Notes under the pieces: model-generated
The model's input: only the letters and a program-made list of their open reading frames with translations
Told to the model about the DNA's origin: nothing
Database searches by the model: none
In this document: positions 21,560 through 30,134 of the stretch, one piece after another
Position numbering within the stretch: position 1 is the first letter of the stretch
Layout of the letters: each line of letters opens with the position of its first letter
Program-made: the position numbers and the translations under genes
IMG/VR virus record: IMGVR_UViG_3300027365_000371
Location: 1 to 32,498 of that record
Source: a virus
Length of the DNA: 32,498 nucleotides
Reading direction: 5' to 3' (one strand)

Positions 21560-22113
21560 TGATTGCCGCCGCCGAGGACGCCATCGTCGCCGCCATCCAG
21601 GATGCCCTGGGCCAGACGGTGCAGACCGTCGAGACCCTGCCCGGCCCCTGGGACCAGGACGCCCTGGCGCTGGCCTTTCGCAAGATGCCGGGCGTGTGGG
21701 TGTACTTCGACGGCGGCAACCCCGGCCGGGGCCGTGGCCGTCTGTCCGCCCGCTTCCTGGTGTACGCGGTGACCAGCCATGCCAGCGGGGGCCGGGAGCG
21801 CCAGCGCGGCAACAGCCGCCAGATCGGCGCCTACGAGATCGTGGAGCGGGTGGTGCCCACCCTGGACCAGCAGCCGGCCGCCCAGTTGGGCAGCCTGCGG
21901 TTCGACGGGCTGCGGGTGCTGACCCCGGCCAGCGCCCAGCGCAAGGGCGTGGCCGTCTACGAAATGGCGTTCGGGCTGGAGATGGCCTTCCCGGCGCCGC
22001 GCGACCTGGCCGACCTGGCCGACTTTGCCATCTACAGCGCCACCCATGAGGTGGGCGAAGGCCCGGTGACCGAGAGCTACACCGAGATTCCCACGGGTAA
22101 CGAGGAGACATGA
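21559..22113 (+). CDS. DUF1834 protein (Mu gp37)
   Basis: A 184-residue protein of the DUF1834/gp37 family. IAAAEDAIVAAIQDALGQTV, then MPGVWVYFDGGNPG and RFLVYAVTSHASGGRERQRG, with IGAYEIVERVVPTLD, follow the family pattern. It is probably a head-tail joining or tail terminator component, by position between connector and sheath genes. Ends in an ATGA overlap with the DUF2635 gene. Confidence 0.87.
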   Translation: MIAAAEDAIVAAIQDALGQTVQTVETLPGPWDQDALALAFRKMPGVWVYFDGGNPGRGRGRLSARFLVYAVTSHASGGRERQRGNSRQIGAYEIVERVVPTLDQQPAAQLGSLRFDGLRVLTPASAQRKGVAVYEMAFGLEMAFPAPRDLADLADFAIYSATHEVGEGPVTESYTEIPTGNEET

Positions 22114-22328
22114 CCGTGACCAAGCGATACATCAAACCGGCCCGCGAGGGCCTGGTGGTGCGCCAGCCGCAAAACGGCCGCCCGCTGCCCGCCGAGGGAG
22201 CCTGGGTGGACTGGAGCGGGCACTGGGCGCGCCGTAAGGCGGAAGGCTCGATCGTCGAGGCCAAGCCGCCGGCGAAAACCAAGGCCAAGCCCCAGGGCGA
22301 AGCCGCCAAGCAAAAGGAGGCTGACTGA
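22110..22328 (+). CDS. DUF2635 protein (Mu gp38)
   Basis: A 72-residue protein. RYIKPAREGLVVRQPQNGRP, then LPAEGAWVDWSGHWARRKAE is the DUF2635 motif; the C-terminus is a Lys/Ala-rich tail. It always precedes the sheath gene in Mu-like phages and is overlapped by it here (TGATG). Function not established. Confidence 0.87.
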   Translation: MTVTKRYIKPAREGLVVRQPQNGRPLPAEGAWVDWSGHWARRKAEGSIVEAKPPAKTKAKPQGEAAKQKEAD

Positions 22329-23815
22329 TGGCGATCAGTGCGACCGTATTTAACGAGATCCCGTCCGCCCTGCGGGTGCCGGGCTGGTATATCGAGTTCG
22401 ACAACCGCCTGGCGGGCAACGCGGTGTTCATGGGCAAGCTGCTGGTGATCGGCCAGAAGCTGGCCACCGGCACCCAGGACCCCAACAGCCTGGTGCGCGT
22501 GACCAGCAAGGAACAGGCCGACGAGCTGTTCGGCCGGGGCTCCATGCTGGCCGAGATGATGCGCGCCATCAAAGAGGTGGACCTGTACACCGAGACCTGG
22601 GCGATCGCCCTGGAGGATGCCGCGACGGCCGTGGCCGCCGAGGGCGCCATCGAGGTGACCGACAGCCCGACCGAGACCCGTCCCCTGGCCTTGTACATCG
22701 CCGGCCGGCGCGTGTGGGTCGAGATGGCCGGCGGCGACACGCCCGACGCGGTGGCCCAGGCCATCATCGACGCGGTAAACGCCGATGATCGGGTGCCGGT
22801 AACGGCGGCGGTGGATGGTGTGACCACCAGCAAGGTCAATCTGACTTGCCGCTGGGGCGGTGAGACCGGCAACGACATCGACCTGCGCGACAGCGTGAAG
22901 GGCGAGCAGCGCCCCGGTGGCCTGGGCCTGACCTACGCGCAGCCGACCGGCGGCGCGGTGAACCCCGACCTGGACCCGGTGATCGCGGCCATGGGCAGCG
23001 AGTGGTGGAACTGGGTCAGCCTGCCGTACACCGACGCCACCAGCCTGGACGCGATCGAGGCGGAGCTGTCCGACCGCTACGGCCCCATGCGCCAGATCGG
23101 TGGCCGTGCGTTTGCTGCCTTCCGGGGCAATCACAGCGCCACCGCGACCCTGGGCAACGGCCGCAATTCGCCGCACGTGACCATCATGGGCACCAACCTG
23201 GCGCCGAGCCCCACCTGGCTGTGGTCCGCGACCAACGCCATCGTGGCCGCCAAGTCCCTGGCGATCGACCCGGCGCGGCCGCTGCAGCGGCTGACCATGC
23301 CCGGCCTGATCCCGCCGGCGGAGGACGTGCGCTGGAGCGACGCCGAGCGCAACCTGCTGCTGTTCGACGGCATCGCCACCTACACCGTGGCCAGCGACGG
23401 CAGCGTGCAGATCGAGCGCCAGATCACGACCTACCAGGAGAACGCCAGCGGCGTGGCCGATGACAGCTACCTGGACATCAACACGCCGGAGACCCTGGAG
23501 CGCATCCGCTTCGAGCAGATCAGCCTGTTCGCGCAGAAGTACCCGCGCCACAAGCTGGCCGCCGACGTTGACCGGGAGTTCTACGACCCAAGCCAGCCGA
23601 TCATGACGCCCAAGGTGGCCCGCACCGAGCTGCTGAACCTCTACCGGCTGACGCTGATGGGGGCCTATGGCTGGGTGCGCGACTATGCCGGCTACTCCGA
23701 GAGCCTGCAGGCGAACATCGACCCGAACGACCCCAGCCGGCTGAACGTGATCGACCAGCCCATGCTGATCGGCCAGTACCGCGTCCACGCCCAGCAGACG
23801 CAGTTCCGCCGCTGA
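22328..23815 (+). CDS. Tail sheath protein (Mu L-like)
   Basis: A 495-residue contractile sheath subunit. ISATVFNEIPSALRVPGWYI, then EFDNRLAGN begins the family; GAVNPDLDPVIAAMGSEWWN, then TDATSLDAIEAELSDRYGPM and HVTIMGTNLAPSPTWLWSAT are characteristic of Mu L. The C-terminal domain (RQITTYQENASGVADDSYLD, then INTPETLERIRFEQISLFAQ) is the sheath core that holds neighbours together. Presence of a sheath makes this a myovirus. A perfect hairpin covers the stop codon. Confidence 0.95.
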   Translation: MAISATVFNEIPSALRVPGWYIEFDNRLAGNAVFMGKLLVIGQKLATGTQDPNSLVRVTSKEQADELFGRGSMLAEMMRAIKEVDLYTETWAIALEDAATAVAAEGAIEVTDSPTETRPLALYIAGRRVWVEMAGGDTPDAVAQAIIDAVNADDRVPVTAAVDGVTTSKVNLTCRWGGETGNDIDLRDSVKGEQRPGGLGLTYAQPTGGAVNPDLDPVIAAMGSEWWNWVSLPYTDATSLDAIEAELSDRYGPMRQIGGRAFAAFRGNHSATATLGNGRNSPHVTIMGTNLAPSPTWLWSATNAIVAAKSLAIDPARPLQRLTMPGLIPPAEDVRWSDAERNLLLFDGIATYTVASDGSVQIERQITTYQENASGVADDSYLDINTPETLERIRFEQISLFAQKYPRHKLAADVDREFYDPSQPIMTPKVARTELLNLYRLTLMGAYGWVRDYAGYSESLQANIDPNDPSRLNVIDQPMLIGQYRVHAQQTQFRR

Positions 23816-23836
23816 TAAGCGGCGGGTAACCACCCG
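23806..23836 (+). promoter_or_regulatory. Two overlapping hairpins at the sheath/tube boundary
   Basis: Stem one: CCGCCGCT (23806-23813) with AGCGGCGG (23818-23825), loop GATA, perfect 8 bp. Stem two: CGGGT (23823-23827) with ACCCG (23832-23836), loop AACC. They share bases 23823-23825 and so exclude each other in full form. Neither has a T run. The tube gene ribosome site AAAAGGAGGG follows at once. Confidence 0.45.
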
Positions 23837-23857
23837 TTAAAAGGAGGGTAAACACCC

Positions 23858-24214
23858 ATGAGCGGACGAATCACAGGGGTAGCCACCATCCGCGTGGATG
23901 GCCAGGAGTTCCCCACGGAACGCGGCGCGACGCTGAACCCGGGCGGTGTTAATCGCACCCCCAAGATGGCCGGCCGGCGCGTCTTCTACAACGAGGAGCC
24001 GGTGGCGCCGACGCTGCAGGCCACGGTTCTGCACACCGAGGAGCTGGACATCATCGAGATGGGCAAGATCCGGGACGCCACGGTGCTGTTCGAGTGCGAC
24101 AACGGCCAGGACTACATGCTGACCGGGGCTTTCGTGACCGAGACGGCAGAACTGAACAGCGGCGAGGGCCAGATCCGCCTGAACATGGCCGCCCGCACCT
24201 GCGAGAGGGTTTAA
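23858..24214 (+). CDS. Tail tube protein (Mu M-like)
   Basis: A 118-residue tube subunit (PF10618 family). RITGVATIRVDGQEFPTERG, then LNPGGVNRTPKMAGRRVFYN and LHTEELDIIEMGKIRD, with LMGAF-like YMLTGAFVTETAELNSGEGQ, fit the family throughout. It polymerises into the inner tube beneath the sheath. A strong AAAAGGAGGG ribosome site suits a highly expressed structural protein. Confidence 0.92.
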   Translation: MSGRITGVATIRVDGQEFPTERGATLNPGGVNRTPKMAGRRVFYNEEPVAPTLQATVLHTEELDIIEMGKIRDATVLFECDNGQDYMLTGAFVTETAELNSGEGQIRLNMAARTCERV

Positions 24215-24217
24215 CGC

Positions 24218-24583
24218 ATGAGCATTGACGCGATCTACGCCGCCGGCGACGACATCGACCTGACCGAGGAGGAGCTGGCGCGCATCGAGGACACCGGCGA
24301 CGCCATCCAGGTGGCGCTCTCCGAGCCGCTGACCTTCAAGGCCAGCAAGCTGGACGGCGAGCGCACCCTGGAGGTGCTGACCCTGCCCAAGAAGGTGAAG
24401 GGCAAGCACCTGAAGGCCATGGACCAGGCCCAGGGCGAGATGGGCAAGTCCATCGCCCTGCTGGCCAAGCTGGGCGGCATCCCGCCGCACGCCTGTGACG
24501 AGATGGACGGACGCGACATCGTGCTGTGCCTGGAAGCGATGAAGCCTTTTTTGCCCAGGCCCCCGCGGACTGGGCAACGCTGA
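24218..24583 (+). CDS. Tail assembly chaperone, short form (Mu gp41)
   Basis: A 121-residue product. LSEPLTFKASKLDGERTLEV, then LTLPKKVKGKHLKAMDQAQG and MGKSIALLAKLGGIPPHACD, with EMDGRDIVLCLEAM, match the gp41 tail assembly chaperone family. It binds the tape measure while tube subunits add. The last codons after the slippery site (LPRPPRTGQR) are made only by ribosomes that do not shift. Confidence 0.9.
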   Translation: MSIDAIYAAGDDIDLTEEELARIEDTGDAIQVALSEPLTFKASKLDGERTLEVLTLPKKVKGKHLKAMDQAQGEMGKSIALLAKLGGIPPHACDEMDGRDIVLCLEAMKPFLPRPPRTGQR

Positions 24584-24711
24584 TCCGCGTCGTGGCGGTG
24601 GCGTTCACCGGCTTTAACCCGGTGGAGCTGCTGGAGATGGACCTGGAAGACCTGGAGTGGTGGTACCACCAGGCGGAGCAACTGGCCGAGGAGATGAAGG
24701 GCGATGGCTAA
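24218..24711 (+). CDS. Tail assembly chaperone, -1 frameshift long form
   Basis: If ribosomes slip back one base at 24547-24553, reading continues in the -1 frame as FAQAPADWATLIRVVAVAF and ELLEMDLEDLEWWYHQAEQL to a stop at 24709-24711, giving about 164 residues. The extension overlaps the tape measure start. Long-tailed phages, including Mu (41/42), use this arrangement to make a small amount of extended chaperone; the extension has no good start of its own. Confidence 0.78.
24547..24553 (+). other. -1 frameshift slippery heptamer
   Basis: T TTT TTG in the chaperone frame (codons CCT TTT TTG), fitting X XXY YYZ. It lies just before the zero-frame stop at 24581-24583, with the -1 frame open beyond it. 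Confidence 0.8.
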
Positions 24712-26524
24712 CATGCAAACCAGCATTGTGATGCAGCTGGTGGACCGGGTGACCCGCCCGGTTCGCCGCATCCAGCGTTCGCTCTCCGGCCTGTCGCAGC
24801 GGGCCGGGCTGGATCGCCTGGCCGCCTCCGGCCGTCGCGTGAGCCAGTCCCTGGGCACTGTCATGGAGCGCGCCCGGGGCCTGGGCGAACGGCTGCTGTG
24901 GATGGGGGGCATCACCGCCGGCGCCGTCTGGGGCACTGAACGCCTGGTGTCGGGGGTCACCGACCTGGGCAACGAGGTGAAGAACGCCGCCGAGCGGGTG
25001 GGCGTGGGCACCACATGGCTGCAGGAATGGCAGTACGTGGGCAAGCAGTTCGGCGTGCAGAACGACGCCCTGGTGGACGGCCTGAAGGAGCTGTCCCTGC
25101 GGGCGGACGAGTTCGTGGTCACCGCCGGCGGCCCGGCGGCGGAAGCCTTCGGGCGGCTGGGCATTGGCGTCGAGGAGCTGCGCAAGACCGGCGGCGACAC
25201 GGCCGCCATGTTCGACCTGGTGCGTTCGCGCCTGGGCAACCTGGAGAACGACGCCGCGCGCCAGCGGGTGATGGACGAGATCTTCGGCGGCCAGGGCGCC
25301 GAGCAGATGGTGGAGATGCTGGCGGCCAGCCGCGAGGAGATCGAGCGGATGATGCAGGCCGGCCGGGACCGGGGTGCCATCCTGACCGAGGAGGAGATCG
25401 AGAACAGCCGCGAGTACACCCGCCAGATGGGCGACCTGCGCACGGTGCTGTTCGGCATCCAGGCGTCGGTGGTGGGCGAGCTGCTGCCGGCGATCAATGA
25501 ATGGATCGGACAAATGGGCGCTTTGGGCCAGGCCAACCGGGAAGCGATCGCCAAGGACATTGTGGACGGCATCCGGGACATCTGGCGTGGCGTCAAAATG
25601 GTGGGAGGTGTTGTCAGCTGGGCGGCGGACCAGGTAGGCGGCTACGGCAACCTGCTGGGCGTGGTCGCTGGCCTGATGGCCGGCAAGTTCCTGCTATCGC
25701 TGGTGCTGGCCACCGTTCAGTTGGCTGCTTTTGGCTGGACGGCCGGAAAGACTGTGGTCAAGGGATTGCTTTGGATGGGGCGGGGCGTTGTCAGTGGCGG
25801 TAAGCGCCTGATGGCGTTCGGCCGCGCCGCCCTGCTGGCGGGGGCAATGAGTGCCAGGATGGGTACAGGCCTGATCGGCCTAGCCGCGCGGGCAGTGCCC
25901 GCCGCCATTGCCGGCATCCGCGCCCTGTCGCTCGCCCTGCTGACCACCCCGATCGGCTGGATCATCACCGGCGTGGCGGCGGTGGCTGGGGCGGTGTACC
26001 TGATCTACCGCAACTGGGGCGGCATTTCCGAGTGGTTCAGCAACCTGTGGCAGGGCATCAAGGCGTTTTTCAGCCGAGGCATCGGCGAGATCGCCCAGGA
26101 CCTGCTGGCCTTCAATCCGGCCAGCCTGCTGCTGCAGGGCATCGACGCGGTGTTCGAGCTGTTCGGCGCCCGGCCGCTGACCGAGCTGGGCCAGGAATGG
26201 ATCGGCGGCCTGTGGGACGGGATCAGCGCCCAGTGGTCGCAGCTGACCGGGTGGCTGTCCGAGCGGATCACCGGGCTGATGGAGTGGATGCCCGACTGGG
26301 TGAAGGACCGCCTGGGGATCAGCGGCCTGGCCGCGCCGGTGGCCAGCGGTGCCCCGGTGACCGAGGGGCGGCCGTCGGCGATGCCGGGGCCGGCACGTGC
26401 AGAAGTAGGCGGCGAGCTGCGGATCGTGGTGGATTCTGAGGGGCGGCCCCGCGTGGCGGAGGCGCGCCGCAACGGGGGCATGGACTTCGATGTGGAGTCT
26501 GGTGTGCTGGGGGTGGCGCCGTGA
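24704..26524 (+). CDS. Tape measure protein
   Basis: A 606-residue tail length-determining protein. The N-terminus is amphipathic (MQTSIVMQLVDRVTRPVRRI). Residues 90-280 resemble tape-measure core repeats (LVDGLKELSLRADEFVVTAG, with FDLVRSRLGNLENDAARQRV). Hydrophobic segments lie at about 310-350 and 395-435 (IGWIITGVAAVAGAVYLIYR). The C-terminal third has Trp-rich repeats (WFSNLWQGIKAFFSRG; WIGGLWDGISAQWSQLTGWL) found in Mu-like tape measures. It overlaps the frameshift extension by a few bases. Its length would set tail length. Confidence 0.92.
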   Translation: MANMQTSIVMQLVDRVTRPVRRIQRSLSGLSQRAGLDRLAASGRRVSQSLGTVMERARGLGERLLWMGGITAGAVWGTERLVSGVTDLGNEVKNAAERVGVGTTWLQEWQYVGKQFGVQNDALVDGLKELSLRADEFVVTAGGPAAEAFGRLGIGVEELRKTGGDTAAMFDLVRSRLGNLENDAARQRVMDEIFGGQGAEQMVEMLAASREEIERMMQAGRDRGAILTEEEIENSREYTRQMGDLRTVLFGIQASVVGELLPAINEWIGQMGALGQANREAIAKDIVDGIRDIWRGVKMVGGVVSWAADQVGGYGNLLGVVAGLMAGKFLLSLVLATVQLAAFGWTAGKTVVKGLLWMGRGVVSGGKRLMAFGRAALLAGAMSARMGTGLIGLAARAVPAAIAGIRALSLALLTTPIGWIITGVAAVAGAVYLIYRNWGGISEWFSNLWQGIKAFFSRGIGEIAQDLLAFNPASLLLQGIDAVFELFGARPLTELGQEWIGGLWDGISAQWSQLTGWLSERITGLMEWMPDWVKDRLGISGLAAPVASGAPVTEGRPSAMPGPARAEVGGELRIVVDSEGRPRVAEARRNGGMDFDVESGVLGVAP

Positions 26525-26526
26525 GC

Positions 26527-26736
26527 TTAGCCCTTGTCTTTAGCGGGCAGATCGCCGTCCGCGACGCGATCGGTAGCGGCCGACTGCGTGATGCCCTGAG
26601 AAACGATGCCCATAACGATGAAGCCGGCAGCCAGATAAAACCCCCAGTGCCAGTCCGGCAGCAGGTATGCAACGCCGAGTCCAGCAGCGACGCCGGCGAC
26701 TATGCCGACAACGCCGGCTTTCTCACTCGTTTTCAT
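26527..26736 (-). CDS. Reverse-strand small membrane protein (moron-like)
   Basis: A 69-residue protein on the strand opposite to all other late genes. Two predicted membrane segments (AGVVGIVAGVAAGLGVAYLL, about 7-26; WGFYLAAGFIVMGIVSQGI, about 31-49) and a polar tail ending AKDKG. AAGGAGG lies seven bases upstream of the ATG, a near-perfect ribosome site. It converges on the tape measure gene with a two-base gap and is divergent from gpN, 43 bp away. Codons end in T or A more often than in neighbours, suggesting separate origin. No promoter is clear. Expression in the lysogen, with a role such as superinfection exclusion, is a guess. Confidence 0.65.
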   Translation of the reverse strand: MKTSEKAGVVGIVAGVAAGLGVAYLLPDWHWGFYLAAGFIVMGIVSQGITQSAATDRVADGDLPAKDKG

Positions 26737-26779
26737 GATGACCTCCTTTTTAATTCATGCGTGAACAGGAGCTTAGCAC

Positions 26780-28030
26780 ATGAGCTGGCGTGACCGTATC
26801 GACCCGGAACTGGCGGGCTCCTATCGCGGTGTGCGCTTCCACGTGGAGCGCTCCGACACCACGGGCGGCCGTCGCTGGCTGATCCATGAGTACCCGCGCC
26901 GCGACCGGCCCTATGCCGAGGACATGGGACGCAAGGCCCGCGAGTGGCGCCTGTCGCTGTTCGTGGCCGGCGACGACTACGACCGCCAACGCGATGCCCT
27001 GATCCAGGCCCTGGATGCCCCGGGGGCGGCCACCCTGGTGCACCCGTACCTGGGCAGCGTCACGGCCGTGGCCAGCGACGTGCGCTGGAGCGAGAGCACC
27101 CGCGACGGTGGCGTCTGCACCTTCCAGGTAACGTTCGCCGAGGCGGGCCAGGAAGCCTTCCCGGCCACCACCGTGGACACCCAACGGGAGGTCCAGCAAT
27201 CGGCGGACGCCTTCGAGGAGGCGCTGGCCGAGGACTTCGCCGACAAGTGGAGCGTGGAGGGCCTGCTGGGCTGGTCCCTGGTGGCGGTGGAGCGTGATCT
27301 GGCGGCCGTGATGCAGGGCATCGAGGACGTGGTGGGCGGCATCGCCGACCAGGTGGCAGAACAGATCCGCGCCCCGATGAACATGGTGGGCATCGTGCTG
27401 GGTGGCTTCAACCGCCTGCGCAACGCGGTGCTGCGCCCGATCAACGCCCTGGACCTCTACAGCGGCAACACCGTCCTGGGCAAGAGCGACGACGAGGGCG
27501 GTGGCCGTGTGCTGCTGACTCCGGGCACCCCGACCCGCGCGGCCCGGCTGCTGCTGGAAACCGGCACCAGCAGCGACAGCGTGACCCCGCCCGTGGCGGA
27601 CACGCCCGAGCGCCGGCAGCGGGCACAGAACACCATCGCGGCCCGGCAACTGAACAGCCGCGCGGCCACCCTGGCGGCCGCGCGCCTGGTGGCGGACACC
27701 GACTGGATGAGCCGGCAGGATGCCCAGGCGGCGGGTGCCAGCACCCTGGAGCTGATCGACCGGCAGATGACCACCGACGAGGCCATCACCGACGCGGTGT
27801 ATGCCGCCCTGGTGGATCTGCGGGCCAAAGTCTCCGACGACTTGCGCACCCGTGCGGTGGCGCTGCCTGGCATGACCACCTACACCCCGCAGCGGACGCT
27901 GCCGGCGCTGGTGGTGGCCCACCGGCTGTACGGCGACGCCACCCGCGCGGACGAGATTACGGTGCGCAACAACGCCCGCCACCCCGGCGCCCTGCGCGGC
28001 GGCATCGAGCTGGAGGTGCTGAGTGAGTAA
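26780..28030 (+). CDS. DNA circularisation protein N (Mu gpN-like)
   Basis: A 416-residue baseplate protein. The N-terminus (ELAGSYRGVRFHVERSDTTG, then EYPRRDRPYAEDMGRKAREW and FVAGDDYDRQRDALIQAL) is the DNA_circ_N domain. In Mu, gpN is a baseplate/tail protein named for binding injected DNA. The C-terminal half is helical and Ala-rich (TIAARQLNSRAATLAAARLV). AGGAG at 26767-26771. Overlaps the gpP gene by 8 bp. Confidence 0.92.
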   Translation: MSWRDRIDPELAGSYRGVRFHVERSDTTGGRRWLIHEYPRRDRPYAEDMGRKAREWRLSLFVAGDDYDRQRDALIQALDAPGAATLVHPYLGSVTAVASDVRWSESTRDGGVCTFQVTFAEAGQEAFPATTVDTQREVQQSADAFEEALAEDFADKWSVEGLLGWSLVAVERDLAAVMQGIEDVVGGIADQVAEQIRAPMNMVGIVLGGFNRLRNAVLRPINALDLYSGNTVLGKSDDEGGGRVLLTPGTPTRAARLLLETGTSSDSVTPPVADTPERRQRAQNTIAARQLNSRAATLAAARLVADTDWMSRQDAQAAGASTLELIDRQMTTDEAITDAVYAALVDLRAKVSDDLRTRAVALPGMTTYTPQRTLPALVVAHRLYGDATRADEITVRNNARHPGALRGGIELEVLSE

Positions 28031-29087
28031 CCGCGAGCCGGTAGTGCTGCAGATTGGCAGCCAGCGCCACCAGGGCTGGCAGGAGGTCCGCATCCGCCTG
28101 TCCCTGGAACAGATCGCCGACAGCTTCGAGCTGACCCTGACCGAGCGCTGGGCCGAGTCCGGCCTGGTGCGCCCGGTGACGCCTGGCGAAGCCTGCACCG
28201 TGAAGGTGGGCGACGAGCTGGTGGTGACCGGCTACCTGGACGAGGTGCTGCCGGACTACGACGCCACCAGCCACACCATTTCAGCCAGCGGCCGGAGCAA
28301 GGCGGCGGACCTGATCGACTGCAGCGGCAAGGACCGCCGTTTCGATGGCCAGACGCTGCTGCAGATTGCCACGACCCTGGCCGAGCCCTACGGCATCGAG
28401 GTGATCGACACCGTGGGCGCTTCCAAGCCCTTCCGGGAGTTCGCCCTGGAGGATGGCCAGCCGATCGCCGAGGCCATCGAGCGGGCCGCGCAGATCCGGG
28501 GCGCCCGGATCGTGAGCGACGCCCAGGGCCGCCTCGTGATCGTGCACGCGGTGCAGCGGGAGATCCGCACGCCGCTGGAGCTGGGCGGAAACATCCGCAA
28601 GGGCTCCGGGGTGTTCAGCGATCGGGACCGCTTCAACGTCTACATCGTGGAAGGACAGACCCCGGGTACCGACCAGTGGAACGGCGAGGACGCGGCCGGC
28701 CCCACCGCCCAGGTGACCGACCCCCGTATCCGCACGCCACGCACCACCCTGATCGTGTGCGACACCCCGGCCGATTCGGCCGACTGCAAGGCGCGGGCCG
28801 AGCTGGAGTCGCGCATGCGCTGGGCCAAGGGCCGGGGTGTGACCTACACCGTGGGCACCTGGCGGCACGAACAGGGCGTATGGCGCCCCGGTGACCTGGT
28901 GCAGGTGCGGGATGCCTATCTGGGCCTGGACGAGCAGCTGCTGATCAGCGACGTGCAGCTGATCGAGAACAACCAGGGGCGCACCGCCGAGCTGCGCGTG
29001 GCCCCGCCGGCGGCGTTTGAGCCAGTGCCGGTACCGGAGCCGGAGCCCAGCGACAGCAGCGGCACCCCGGCCGGATGGGGGTGGTGA
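28023..29087 (+). CDS. Baseplate hub protein (Mu gpP/gp44-like, late control D family)
   Basis: A 354-residue hub protein with GTG start inside the end of gpN. QIGSQRHQGWQEVRIRLSLE, then SFELTLTERW and EACTVKVGDELVVTGYLDEV form the first beta domains; SGRSKAADLIDCSGKDRRFD, then QTLLQIATTLAEPYGIEV, mark the Mu P family; YTVGTWRHEQGVWRPGDLVQ lies near the end. The trimer caps the tail tube above the spike. The Pro/Glu tail (PVPVPEPEPSD) is a flexible end. Confidence 0.92.
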   Translation: MSNREPVVLQIGSQRHQGWQEVRIRLSLEQIADSFELTLTERWAESGLVRPVTPGEACTVKVGDELVVTGYLDEVLPDYDATSHTISASGRSKAADLIDCSGKDRRFDGQTLLQIATTLAEPYGIEVIDTVGASKPFREFALEDGQPIAEAIERAAQIRGARIVSDAQGRLVIVHAVQREIRTPLELGGNIRKGSGVFSDRDRFNVYIVEGQTPGTDQWNGEDAAGPTAQVTDPRIRTPRTTLIVCDTPADSADCKARAELESRMRWAKGRGVTYTVGTWRHEQGVWRPGDLVQVRDAYLGLDEQLLISDVQLIENNQGRTAELRVAPPAAFEPVPVPEPEPSDSSGTPAGWGW

Positions 29088-29680
29088 TGGCTGATCAGAG
29101 ACGCACCTGGCAGCGCCTGATGGGGCCGGTGTGGCGGCGCATCCGCCTGCTGGTCTCCCGTGGCGTGCTGAAGCTGGTGGACGACAGCCTGAAGCTGCAG
29201 GGCGTGCAGGTGTCGCTGCTGGGTGGCGAGCCGGCGTGGGCCGAGCGCTTCCAGGAATACGGTTACACCAGCCACCCGCACCCAGGGGCCGAGGCGATCG
29301 TGGCGGCCGTGGGTGGTGCCCGTGCCCACCTGGTGGCGCTGTCGGTGGACGACCGGCGGTACCGGCCGAAGGGCCTGGCCGCTGGCGAGGTGTGCCTGTA
29401 CACCGACGAGGGCGACGAGATCCGCTTCAAGCGCGGCAAGATAATCGCCGTGAAGGCTGGCAGCAAGCTGGAGGTGACCGCGCCGCAGGCGGTGTTCAAC
29501 TGCAGCACCAGCGTGACCCTGAACACCCCCAAGGTGATCGCCACCGGCGACATCGAGGCCGCCGGCCAGGTGCGCGACGCCACGGGCACCATGCAGGGCA
29601 TGCGCGACACCTACAACGGCCACAACCACGGCGGCGACAGCGGCGGCACGACGAGCACGCCTAACCAGGAGATGGGCTGA
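29087..29680 (+). CDS. Baseplate spike protein (Mu gp45-like, gpV)
   Basis: A 197-residue tail spike. The region RIRLLVSRGVLKLVDDSLKL, then GAEAIVAAVGGARAHLVALS and CLYTDEGDEIRFKRGKIIAV is the Mu gp45 OB-fold and beta-helix start. The C-terminus (DIEAAGQVRDATGTMQGMRD, then YNGHNHGGDSGGTTSTPN) has a GHNHGG motif that in related spikes forms the metal-binding tip. It pierces the outer membrane. ATG 29087 overlaps the previous stop; ATG 29075 would add four residues. Confidence 0.92.
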   Translation: MADQRRTWQRLMGPVWRRIRLLVSRGVLKLVDDSLKLQGVQVSLLGGEPAWAERFQEYGYTSHPHPGAEAIVAAVGGARAHLVALSVDDRRYRPKGLAAGEVCLYTDEGDEIRFKRGKIIAVKAGSKLEVTAPQAVFNCSTSVTLNTPKVIATGDIEAAGQVRDATGTMQGMRDTYNGHNHGGDSGGTTSTPNQEMG

Positions 29681-30123
29681 TGGACATCGCATTGAAATAT
29701 GACGCCGGCGCCAAGCGCTTCGACCTGGCAATCGAAGGCGGAGACCTGGCGACCGACGAGGGCCTGGAGACAGCGGTGATCCTGTCCCTGTTCACCGACC
29801 GCCGCGCCCTGGAGGAGGACCGGCTACCGGACGGCACGGGCGACCGTCGGGGCTACTGGGCGGACGCCTTCCGCGATCGCCTGCACGGGTCCCGCCTGTG
29901 GCTGCTGCACCGGGAAAAGGAGCAGGCCGAGGTGCTGCGCCGTGCCCAGGAGTACGCCGAGGAGGCGCTGGCCTGGCTGATCGAGGACGAAGTGGCCGAG
30001 GCCGTGGAGGTGGAGGCGTGGCACATGCGCCGCGACACCCTGGGCCTGCGGGTGGTGATCCGGCGCGGCGATCGCGCGGTGCTGGAACGGCAATACGACT
30101 ACGTGTGGCGGAACGCCGCATAA
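29680..30123 (+). CDS. Baseplate protein (Mu gp46-like)
   Basis: A 147-residue member of the GP46 family (related to the baseplate wedge protein gpW/gp25 type). MDIALKYDAGAKRFDLAIEG, then LATDEGLETAVILSLFTDRR and GTGDRRGYWADAFRDRLHGS, with RLWLLHREKEQAEVLRRAQE, are diagnostic. It joins hub and wedge. One-base overlap with the gp45 gene. Confidence 0.92.
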   Translation: MDIALKYDAGAKRFDLAIEGGDLATDEGLETAVILSLFTDRRALEEDRLPDGTGDRRGYWADAFRDRLHGSRLWLLHREKEQAEVLRRAQEYAEEALAWLIEDEVAEAVEVEAWHMRRDTLGLRVVIRRGDRAVLERQYDYVWRNAA

Positions 30124-30134
30124 CGGAGGGTTAG

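Noticed and set aside
20606-23833. Minus-strand open frame of over 1000 codons
   Set aside because: It lies entirely opposite well-recognised capsid, connector and sheath genes. High G/C at third positions removes stops from the complementary frame, and the translation is a Gly/Ala/Arg/His-rich shadow.
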